The position numbers and the translations under genes were made by a program. Shown here one piece after another: positions 1 to 5,109 of a stretch of 10,170 nt of DNA. Position 1 is the stretch's first letter, and each line of letters starts with the position of its first letter. Origin of the DNA: Chloroflexota bacterium (lineage in GTDB: Bacteria; Chloroflexota; Dehalococcoidia; Lucifugimonadales; Australimonadaceae); NCBI GenBank assembly GCA_022574265.1, contig JACZSI010000055.1, positions 1-10,170 on the forward strand, read 5' to 3'. Below the pieces are notes generated by a model. It was not told the origin of the DNA. It was given only the letters and a program-made list of their open reading frames with translations, and searched no databases.

Positions 1-474
1 GCCGCGGACGCCTACGGTGCCCAGCATACGAGCCTGCTCGACGAGCGGATGTTGCAGCCGCTTTCGGAGGCTCACGCGCGCGGGTCCCGCCTGTTCATCT
101 ACTCGGCCGCATACGATCGTGGAATCCGTGCGGTCCTCGACGCGGCCGGGCTTGGTGGAGCCTTCGAAGAGCTCGTATGCAACACGCTCGAGCGAGAGGA
201 CGGACGCGCCCTGGGCCTGACAGCGCGCTATCGCGACGACAAAGCCGGTGACTTCAAGGCGGAGTTTCTCGACCGGCGGGGCTGGAGTCCATCCGGAATC
301 ATCTATGCGGGCGACACGTTCGTTGACGAGCCTATCGCAGGGCTACTGCCCCGTGGGCACTTCATCGTGCCCTTCCTCGCTTCCGATGCGTTCAAGGAGC
401 ACATGTCGGCCGCATATGGGGCGTTCGTCCCGGAGAGCCCGGATGAGCTCAGTGCCTACCTGAGGACTATGTAG
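1..474 (+). CDS. HAD-superfamily phosphatase, 5'-truncated by window edge
   Basis: The frame is open from base 1 to TAG at 472-474, giving 157 visible residues with the N-terminus outside the window. The nucleophile motif (DxD) of the haloacid dehalogenase fold is therefore not visible. The remaining motifs are. RLFIYSAA near residue 30 matches motif II, a hydrophobic strand ending in Ser/Thr. The lysines in DDKAGDFK fit motif III. IIYAGDTFVDEP fits motif IV, with the GDxxxD acidic pair that binds Mg2+. Members of this family hydrolyse phosphate esters through an aspartyl-phosphate intermediate, and the substrate cannot be told from this fragment. The layout recalls phosphoserine-phosphatase-like HAD enzymes. 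The C-terminal half has no membrane segment, so it should be cytoplasmic. An ATG at 49 is in frame but would discard conserved fold upstream, so it is probably internal. Family call fairly sure, substrate unknown. Confidence 0.75.
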   Translation, partial: AADAYGAQHTSLLDERMLQPLSEAHARGSRLFIYSAAYDRGIRAVLDAAGLGGAFEELVCNTLEREDGRALGLTARYRDDKAGDFKAEFLDRRGWSPSGIIYAGDTFVDEPIAGLLPRGHFIVPFLASDAFKEHMSAAYGAFVPESPDELSAYLRTM

Positions 475-509
475 GACCCGAAGTGGCTGAAGGGTGGCCG
501 ATTGACTAC

Positions 510-582
510 AGCTAGTTCGCCGGGGCCAACGCTGGCCGGGACGCACCGGGAGCGGGGACTAGCTTTAGCTAGTTTGCCCGGA
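510..582. repeat. Imperfect direct repeat AGCTAGTTyGCCsGGr (two copies) including a palindrome
   Basis: Copy 1 is at 510-525 and copy 2 at 567-582, with 13 of 16 bases identical and 57 bases between starts. Copy 2 forms the right side of a perfect inverted repeat, ACTAGCT-TT-AGCTAGT, at 558-573. Copy 1 has only the right half-site. A dimeric regulator binding a full site and a half-site is one reading. A decayed repeat is another. There is no direct evidence for a binding protein. Confidence 0.35.
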
Positions 583-609
583 CTGGTCGGCCCATCGCAG
601 CCCCGAACG

Positions 610-630
610 CCCCCCCCGACTGCCCCCCCC
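610..630. repeat. Two C8 homopolymer tracts five bases apart
   Basis: Eight consecutive C residues at 610-617 are followed by GACTG and then eight more C at 623-630. Tracts of this length are prone to slipped-strand length change. They lie outside any recognised gene, about 110 bases upstream of the possible small ORF at 742, so slippage would change spacing only. Confidence 0.8.
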
Positions 631-741
631 GAATATTCCACACGAGCACGTCCGCGGCACCCGAAGGCCGACCCACGGCCTGGAACTTCTTGGCCATCCC
701 CTCCGTCCTGATGAGTAGAACCGCCGAAGGGGGACAGGCAA

Positions 742-900
742 ATGAACAAGCGGACGGCCCTGATCATCGGTCTCACCCCCGACGGGGACGTCGCCATCGT
801 GGGGTTCCGGTCCCAGCGCCCGCCGGCCCAGAGGCTAGCCATTGAGGTTGCCGCTTGGGGTCGTACGAACGGCGGATGTGCCCATGGGCACTTTGGCTGA
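742..900 (+). CDS. Possible small protein of 52 residues
   Basis: ATG at 742 to TGA at 898-900 gives 52 residues beginning MNKRTALIIGLTPDGDVAIV. A purine-rich GAAGGGGGA sequence at about 726-734 sits some 7-8 bases before the ATG, a reasonable ribosome-binding site. The first half alternates hydrophobic and charged residues, as a beta-strand pair would. The second half is rich in Arg, Gly and His with one Cys. There is no membrane segment or signal peptide. I do not recognise a family. It could instead be the fragment of a larger decayed gene, or chance, since short frames are common at this base composition. Its same-strand position 107 bases before the membrane-protein cluster is compatible with co-transcription but does not prove it. 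Confidence 0.35.
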   Translation: MNKRTALIIGLTPDGDVAIVGFRSQRPPAQRLAIEVAAWGRTNGGCAHGHFG

Positions 901-1007
901 CGCATGATCCCCAGTCTCACCGATGACGCGGGACACTGACCAGCCCAAGATAAAGCGGCGCTACAGCACAACGGCGGCGACCCGCCGAATCGGAAAGGAG
1001 CAGCGCA

Positions 1008-1442
1008 ATGGTGGAATCCACAGCCACAGACTCCAGTTTCAGCATCAACGTTGTCGCACTGGCGTTCGCCTTGATCGTCGTCGGCCTGTCGGTCGCTTTG
1101 GCAGTGGGCGGCGTTGTCGTTTACCGCAGAAGGAGCGGGGCCGGCGAGCGTGCAGCGGCCGTGGTCGCCGTTGCGGGCGGCCTTTTGGTCCTGGCGACGC
1201 TCGTGACAGGCGGGGCCGAGCTCCTCCCGTCGGCAGCGGTCTGGCCCCTGCTGCTCCTTGAGCTGGGCCTGTTGGGCACGACGTTATGGGTGTGGATGCT
1301 CGTCGACTGCGCCATCAACGAGCCCCGGGACGGAAACGACAAGCTGATATGGGTGCTCATCATCCTGTTCGCCCAGGTTCTTGGAGCGACCTTGTACCTG
1401 CTCGTGAGGCGGCCCCAGCGACTCGCCACGGCACGGAGCTGA
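1008..1442 (+). CDS. Small four-helix membrane protein with PLDc_N-type domain
   Basis: The protein has 144 residues and starts at ATG 1008 after AAAGGAG at 994-1000, seven bases upstream. Four hydrophobic segments are visible at about residues 14-40, 51-70, 79-100 and 113-131. The last two belong to a region (about 82-137) with the look of the phospholipase D nuclease N-terminal family (PLDc_N): an aromatic-rich helix ending WVWMLVDCA, a short polar loop, then IWVLIILFAQVLGATLYLL followed by basic RRPQR. In cardiolipin synthases this element is the membrane anchor ahead of the catalytic domains. Here it stands alone with no HKD motif, so it is not an enzyme by itself. Such stand-alone proteins are common and have no defined role. 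The N-terminal half resembles the protein at 2727-3020. It is followed 13 bases later by the next gene, probably in one operon. Confidence 0.75.
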   Translation: MVESTATDSSFSINVVALAFALIVVGLSVALAVGGVVVYRRRSGAGERAAAVVAVAGGLLVLATLVTGGAELLPSAAVWPLLLLELGLLGTTLWVWMLVDCAINEPRDGNDKLIWVLIILFAQVLGATLYLLVRRPQRLATARS

Positions 1443-1455
1443 GAGGAGGCATGAC

Positions 1456-1680
1456 ATGACGGAGCTATGGGTTACATCGATAGTGATCGGCTCTTGGGTG
1501 TTGGCGGCTGGTTTGGTTGGCATCGTCGGCTCGTTCTTGGCTGAGCGCCTCGGAGACCGTCAGCTTGCGATGCAGGTCGCGGAGCAGCGGTTCGACGCCA
1601 GCAGCGTCGAACCGCTGGAGGGTGGCGAGCACTCCTTCTCGGGCCACGAGATGACCCACGTTACGAGCACCACTACCTAG
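1456..1680 (+). CDS. Small single-helix membrane protein, unknown function
   Basis: The protein has 74 residues. The start is ATG 1456, preceded by AGAGGAGG at 1442-1449 with ideal spacing. An ATG at 1451 is unusable because it meets a stop after one codon. The gene begins only 13 bases after the previous stop, and the next Shine-Dalgarno follows 10 bases after its own stop, so co-transcription is likely. Residues about 6-28 form one hydrophobic helix, followed by a charged stretch (AERLGDRQLAMQVAEQRF) that could form an amphipathic helix. The tail is His/Thr/Ser-rich and ends in THVTSTTT. No family is recognised. Oddly, the codons for residues about 44-54 contain a perfect 14-bp inverted repeat. 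The protein is probably real given the ribosome-binding site and helix, but no function can be named. Confidence 0.6.
   Translation: MTELWVTSIVIGSWVLAAGLVGIVGSFLAERLGDRQLAMQVAEQRFDASSVEPLEGGEHSFSGHEMTHVTSTTT
1585..1617. repeat. Perfect 14-bp inverted repeat inside a coding sequence
   Basis: The left arm CAGCGGTTCGACGC at 1585-1598 and its exact reverse complement at 1604-1617 enclose the 5-base loop CAGCA. The stem lies wholly inside the coding sequence of the small membrane protein at 1456-1680. No T-tract follows, so it is not a canonical intrinsic terminator on either strand. It could be an RNA hairpin affecting translation or mRNA stability, a protein-binding palindrome, or a cruciform-prone site. 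Confidence 0.85.
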
Positions 1681-1761
1681 ACGACTGACTGGAGGTACGA
1701 CATGAATCTGTCAGGCGGCGGGACAGCCGGAGCGGGGAACATATCGGGGCTTTTCTCGTCT

Positions 1762-1767
1762 TATAGT
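1762..1767 (+). promoter_or_regulatory. Candidate -10 element for the lipoprotein gene
   Basis: TATAGT matches the bacterial -10 consensus at five of six bases in otherwise GC-rich DNA. It lies 21 bases before the ATG at 1789, leaving a short leader that contains the TTGGAG ribosome-binding site at 1776-1781. No good -35 hexamer is seen 16-18 bases upstream, so this is weak evidence. Confidence 0.3.
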
Positions 1768-1788
1768 CAAAGCACTTGGAGCCGAACG

Positions 1789-2658
1789 ATGAACGCAAGA
1801 GCGATCGCGATCAGCATCCTGGCAGCGGTGGGGCTCATCGCCGCGGCGTGTGGCGCTGACTCGCCCACACCGACGCCGCAGCCCATCAACACGCCCACCC
1901 CCACGCCGAGCGAGAGGCTTACGGCGCAGTGCGTTGCAACCGAGGCCTACGCGGCCGAGCACATTGTCGCGGTCATCGGCGAAGATCTGTTCCCTAGCGC
2001 GTTCGACGCCATCAACAGGGGCGGTTGTGATTTCAACGGCGAGATCAGCGACATCGAGATCGTGCTCGATGGCCCCGGCGGGACGTACACGGCGCTCATC
2101 GAGTTGCCAGCGCCCGCTACCAACATTGGTTGGCCCTTGGGCCGCGACGCGCCCGTTCCGCCCCTCGCCGAGGCGTTCGAGCCAGGGCGTTACGAGCGTA
2201 CCGTCATCGCGATCACCGTGGACAGACGTAGGGTGGAAATCACTGGTTTCGAGCCCGTCATCCTCGTGCGCGACCGCGAGTCCCCGCAAGCGTTGCTGCT
2301 CCGCGCGCAGAGCCGGTGGGATCGCAGCGGCATCACCTCCTACACCTACACGAGTGCGTGGCAGTGCTTCTGCGCGGAGGACCTCCGCGCACCGGTGACA
2401 GTGGACGTACTAAACGGAGTTCTGCATAGCATCGCCTTCGCCGACAGTCGGGCGGTCGACGTCCCGAACCCGGAGCGCTTCGGCACCGTCGACGACCTGT
2501 TCGCGACGATTCAGGACGCCTTCGACCGCGACGCCGCGAGGGTCGTTGTGGATTACGAAGCACAGCTCGGCTACCCGACCGACGCGTTCCTTGACTATGA
2601 GAAGCTGACGATCGACGAAGAGCAGGGCTTCTCCATCAAGGAACTCAATGTCCGCTAG
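1789..2658 (+). CDS. Putative lipoprotein with DUF6174-like C-terminal domain
   Basis: The protein has 289 residues from ATG 1789. Residues 1-20 are a lipoprotein signal peptide (basic NARA, a hydrophobic core, then LIAAAC), with Cys21 as the lipidated residue. A Thr-Pro spacer (SPTPTPQPINTPTPTP, about 25-40) follows, as often in extracytoplasmic proteins of Chloroflexota-like bacteria. Residues about 45-165 form an unrecognised beta-rich region. Residues about 177-289 resemble DUF6174: a W-x-SGITSYTYT opening, a CFC pair at 193-195, a TVDDLFATIQDAF helix, and VDYEAQLGYPTDAFLDYE. That family is extracellular and of unknown function. The frame stays open upstream to ATG 1702, which has a strong GGAGGT (1691-1696), but starting there would bury the signal peptide behind 29 residues. 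The shorter start has TTGGAG at 1776-1781 and is preferred. Probably anchored on the outer face of the cytoplasmic membrane. Confidence 0.75.
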   Translation: MNARAIAISILAAVGLIAAACGADSPTPTPQPINTPTPTPSERLTAQCVATEAYAAEHIVAVIGEDLFPSAFDAINRGGCDFNGEISDIEIVLDGPGGTYTALIELPAPATNIGWPLGRDAPVPPLAEAFEPGRYERTVIAITVDRRRVEITGFEPVILVRDRESPQALLLRAQSRWDRSGITSYTYTSAWQCFCAEDLRAPVTVDVLNGVLHSIAFADSRAVDVPNPERFGTVDDLFATIQDAFDRDAARVVVDYEAQLGYPTDAFLDYEKLTIDEEQGFSIKELNVR

Positions 2659-2696
2659 ATGCTGCCCAGGGCATGGCCGGCGTGCTGTAGGCATAC

Positions 2697-2712
2697 CCCA
2701 GCAGGTACTGGG
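2697..2712. other. Short hairpin between lipoprotein gene and next gene
   Basis: CCCAG at 2697-2701 and CTGGG at 2708-2712 form a 5-bp stem with a 6-base loop in the 68-base gap. No T-tract follows. It could shape the leader of the next gene or be chance. Confidence 0.25.
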
Positions 2713-2726
2713 CTTGGGTGAAACCA

Positions 2727-3020
2727 ATGAGCGTTCTGAGACAGGCTCTAAAGTCGATCTCCCCGTCCAAGGACTGGGGTTTCATCTTCCAAGTGACGTT
2801 GGCGGTCCTGGGCGCCGCCTTGATCGTGGGTGGTATCGTCGCCTACCGCGGCAGCGTGAGGACCGGCGTGCGCTCGTTCGCTGCCGCAGGGATCGCGTCC
2901 GGGGTGGTCATGCTGGCCACCGTTGTCATGACGGTCCCTGCATACAGCACCAGCGATGGACCGCCAGACCCCGTCGTCGAGACCGTGGGGAGCGCTTCCG
3001 CAGATGGACCAAGCGATTAG
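2727..3020 (+). CDS. Small two-helix membrane protein related to the 1008-1442 product
   Basis: The protein has 97 residues from ATG 2727. An in-frame GTG at 2718 would add three residues, but GGGTGA at 2716-2721 works as a ribosome-binding site for the ATG. Hydrophobic segments lie at about residues 19-40 and 50-70, joined by a basic loop (YRGSVRTGVRS). The tail is short, Pro/Ser/Asp-rich and polar. The helix-loop-helix resembles the first half of the 1008-1442 protein: VGGIVAYR against VGGVVVYR, then a Gly-x-Arg loop, then VVMLATVV against LLVLATLV. It lacks the PLDc_N part. The two may be paralogous, with a third unrelated membrane protein and a lipoprotein between them. Function unknown. 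It ends the + strand block and faces the exonuclease gene convergently. Confidence 0.6.
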   Translation: MSVLRQALKSISPSKDWGFIFQVTLAVLGAALIVGGIVAYRGSVRTGVRSFAAAGIASGVVMLATVVMTVPAYSTSDGPPDPVVETVGSASADGPSD

Positions 3021-3049
3021 CTACAGGTAGTTCACGTGAGCTTGAGTTG

Positions 3050-3072
3050 GACGCTCGGCACGTATGAGCGTC
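3050..3072. terminator. Hairpin between convergent genes, possible weak terminator
   Basis: GACGCTC (3050-3056) and GAGCGTC (3066-3072) pair perfectly over 7 bp with a 9-base loop. The hairpin lies in the 113-base gap between the + strand block (stop at 3020) and the - strand exonuclease (stop at 3134), where a bidirectional terminator is expected. There is no run of T on either side, so it is not a classical intrinsic terminator. Confidence 0.35.
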
Positions 3073-3133
3073 GTCCGTCTGTGACCTAGCTTGTTTGGGG
3101 CGGCCGGATCCATCTCCCGTCATCGAGTTTGCA

Positions 3134-3685
3134 CTAAGGGGCTGGCAATACCACTGTCGTATCACCAAGAAACAGGGGCTCCTCGCGGAGCACCCTCATG
3201 AACAGCTCGTAAGTTAGATCAAGATCGCGGCGGTTGTAGTCGGCTAAGCGATGCGGGTCTTCCTTCCAAATGCGCCCATAGTGGCTATGGTGCCCTAATG
3301 TCACCTTCTCCTCACCGAACGTGTACAGGCAGAGGCGGTCTAGGCCGATCCGCCGGTTCGCGGCCCGCTCGATCTCGACCATCAGGTCGTAGTGGCGCCC
3401 GAGCTCGAGCCGTCGGCCGAGCGTCCGTCCGAAGTGGTCGTCCAGCACCGGCAGGTCGAACCGCGCCCCGTTGTACGTGACCACGACGCCCGCGAACGAC
3501 GCCAGGAAGTCGGCGAGCTGCGCCAGACTCTCCGGCGCCGCGGTGTACATGGCGTAGGTCTGGCCGCATCGAGCGCCGGTGAGGAGCAGCTCGAAGCCCA
3601 CGGGTATGTTGTCCATGGACCCGCCGGTCGTCTCGACGTCGATGACGGAGAAGTCGCCTTCCTGCACGCCCCCACCATACGGCAC
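3134..3685 (-). CDS. DEDDy-type 3'-5' exonuclease, RNase H-like fold (YprB-like)
   Basis: The protein has 183 residues and all motifs of the DEDDy branch of the DnaQ-like superfamily. ExoI is VIDVETTG with Asp16 and Glu18. ExoII is TYNGARFDLPVL with Asn72, Phe76 and Asp77. The intermediate YDLM has Asp100. ExoIII is YNRRDLDL with Tyr150 and Asp154 (YxxxD). These residues bind two metal ions for hydrolysis of nucleic acid from the 3' end. The spacing and the HYDLM element resemble the RNase_H_2/YprB group, small predicted nucleases whose substrates are mostly unknown. It is probably cytoplasmic, with no signal peptide. The start is uncertain: GTG 3685 is the first in frame, and GTG 3667 follows the G-rich GGTGGGGG. 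Either leaves the catalytic core intact. The gene begins 33 bases after the AI-2E transporter stop on the same strand, suggesting co-transcription. Confidence 0.8.
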   Translation of the reverse strand: MPYGGGVQEGDFSVIDVETTGGSMDNIPVGFELLLTGARCGQTYAMYTAAPESLAQLADFLASFAGVVVTYNGARFDLPVLDDHFGRTLGRRLELGRHYDLMVEIERAANRRIGLDRLCLYTFGEEKVTLGHHSHYGRIWKEDPHRLADYNRRDLDLTYELFMRVLREEPLFLGDTTVVLPAP

Positions 3686-3718
3686 GAGCCGAGCCGGGAC
3701 GCCGCGCGCGGGAGCCGG

Positions 3719-4963
3719 CTAAGGGTCGTCGCTGGGTGGCGGTGCAGCGCCGGCGATGGGCATGGGCTCCGACTCTGGCGTGGGCTCGGCGCTGGGCGTC
3801 GTCCGGGTGCGAGCCGCCGTGGAGCGCGAAGGGGCGGGGCGCCGCCCCGGCCCCGGCGCGGGCTCCGCCGGCCGGCCCGCGGCCTCGGCCTGGGCGCGCG
3901 CCTCGCGGCGCTGGCGTATGCCCATGCCGTAGTGCACGGAGATCGTATAGAGCACGGCCACCGTGGGGACGCCCAGCAGCGCGCCGGGGATGCCCGCGAG
4001 CCGCGCGCCGATGACGACGGCGATGATGACAAGCATGGCGGGCATGCGGACCGCGCGGCCCAGGATGCGCGGCGTGAGCAGGTTCAGCATGACCTGCTGG
4101 ATGAACAGCAGGGTAGAGAGCACGATGACGAACGTGACGAAGTCCCCGGAGACCGCCGCGACGATGAGTGGCAAGGCGAGCGCGAGCCAGTCGCCGATGA
4201 ATGGCACGGCCAACAGCAGGCTCGAGAGGAGCGCGACGGGCAGTGCGGCGGGCAACCCCGTGGCGGTCATGACCACGGCCGTGCCGACGCCGTAGATGAG
4301 CGAGATGACGAACAGCCCGCGGACGTACCCGTGGAAGGTCGCGTCGATGGTGCCGAGGACGTAGCGCGTCTCGTGCTCGGCGCGTGGCGGGAGCACCTTG
4401 AGGGCCTCGTTGAGACGGCGGCCGCCGTCGAGCACGATGTAGAAGGAGATCACGACGACCAGCGAGATCGCGAAGGCGGTGGACGCGATGTTCGAAGCGA
4501 TCGTGCCTGCGTTCGCCGCCACGATGGTGGCCGCTTCGTCGGCGAAGTTGCTGAAACGTGTCTCGTCAAGGATGTCCACGGCGAGGCCGAAGCGGTCTTC
4601 GATGAACCGTTCGACGCGGCCGATGAGCTCGGGAACCTGCGCGACGAAGTTCGGGACGCGTGCGGCCAGCTCCTGCACCTGCTCGATCATGGTCGGGATG
4701 ACCGAGACGATCACCACCGATACGAGCGTGATCAACGTCAGGTAGACGAGCAGGATCGCGACGGCGCGGGGCATGTGCAGGATGCGCGTCAGGCTGTTGA
4801 TGGTGTGGATCAACAGCGAGCCGACGAGGTAGGCGAGGAAGAAGATGAGGAGCAGGTCGCCCAGGAAGCTCCACAGGCGGGCCAGAGCGCCGAAAAGGTA
4901 GATCGCGGCGCTGAGGACGACGACCACGAGGGCCGCCCTGAACCAGAAACTGCGCTCGAGCAA
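3719..4963 (-). CDS. AI-2E family transporter (PerM/TqsA/YdiK-type membrane protein)
   Basis: The protein has 414 residues and the layout of the AI-2E transporter family (PF01594): two hydrophobic segments near the N-terminus (about 8-28 and 33-52), a third at about 66-90, a soluble amphipathic region (about 92-150, starting IEQVQELAARVPNF), then five further membrane segments to about 345. Family marks include the AVPFIGDWLAL segment and the C-terminal LTPRILGRAVRMPAML followed by a Gly-rich GIPGALLGVP helix. Characterised members export autoinducer-2 or act as Na+/H+ antiporters, so the substrate here is open. The last 60 residues are an unusual Pro/Ala/Arg/Ser-rich tail, probably cytoplasmic and disordered. 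The start is TTG 4963: an in-frame stop lies eight codons upstream with no ATG or GTG between, and the first internal Met is at about residue 64, inside the conserved region. Confidence 0.85.
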   Translation of the reverse strand: MLERSFWFRAALVVVVLSAAIYLFGALARLWSFLGDLLLIFFLAYLVGSLLIHTINSLTRILHMPRAVAILLVYLTLITLVSVVIVSVIPTMIEQVQELAARVPNFVAQVPELIGRVERFIEDRFGLAVDILDETRFSNFADEAATIVAANAGTIASNIASTAFAISLVVVISFYIVLDGGRRLNEALKVLPPRAEHETRYVLGTIDATFHGYVRGLFVISLIYGVGTAVVMTATGLPAALPVALLSSLLLAVPFIGDWLALALPLIVAAVSGDFVTFVIVLSTLLFIQQVMLNLLTPRILGRAVRMPAMLVIIAVVIGARLAGIPGALLGVPTVAVLYTISVHYGMGIRQRREARAQAEAAGRPAEPAPGPGRRPAPSRSTAARTRTTPSAEPTPESEPMPIAGAAPPPSDDP

Positions 4964-4981
4964 GGGTGCTGCCTCGACCGT

Positions 4982-4987
4982 ATTCTA
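4982..4987 (-). promoter_or_regulatory. Candidate -10 element upstream of the AI-2E transporter gene
   Basis: On the - strand this reads TAGAAT, five of six bases of the -10 consensus, 18 bases before the TTG start at 4963. No clear -35 hexamer is visible at the expected distance. If used, the leader would be only about a dozen bases. Confidence 0.25.
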
Positions 4988-5087
4988 CCCCACGTCGAAG
5001 GCCCCCCTGCGACGAGTAGGCGTGCGGCCCTCGGCGAGATTCTCCCGAATGCCGGCCCCCAGCGCCATCGCCCATCAGGGTGGCTGC

Positions 5088-5109
5088 GGGCGCGCCTGCG
5101 CGGGCGCCC
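5088..5109 (-). terminator. GC-rich hairpin just after the YyaL-family stop codon
   Basis: On the - strand, GGGCGC follows directly after the TAA at 5112-5110 and pairs with GCGCCC across a 10-base loop. Alternative pairings exist within the same GC-rich run. No T-tract follows, so it is weak as an intrinsic terminator. It may separate the YyaL-family gene from the transporter gene 146 bases downstream. Confidence 0.3.

Larger units (their letters stand above)
475..1007. other. 533-base intergenic stretch with repeats and one possible small ORF
   Basis: No convincing large gene lies here on either strand. The long open frame on the - strand has a Cys/Gly/Pro/Arg-rich composition typical of a non-coding GC-rich frame. 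What can be seen is a short GGCCA-ACGC-TGGCC hairpin at 524-537 shortly after the HAD stop (no T-tract, so a weak terminator candidate at best), a repeated AGCTAGTT half-site, two C8 tracts, and a possible 52-codon gene at 742-900. The last stretch, 901-1007, carries the ribosome-binding site of the next gene and nothing else I can identify. Confidence 0.6.

Noticed and set aside
456..971. 171-codon open frame on the - strand in the first intergenic stretch
   Set aside because: It is rich in Cys, Gly, Pro, Arg and Trp, lacks a convincing ribosome-binding site, and has no family pattern.
1748..1760. 13-base identity GGCTTTTCTCGTC with 9768-9780
   Set aside because: The second copy encodes the conserved start of CsrA (LTRKAGE on the other strand), and one 13-base match in 10 kb is within chance.
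2648..3067. 139-codon frame overlapping the two-helix membrane protein
   Set aside because: It is Arg-rich and patternless, while the alternative frame shows two clean hydrophobic helices and a usable start.
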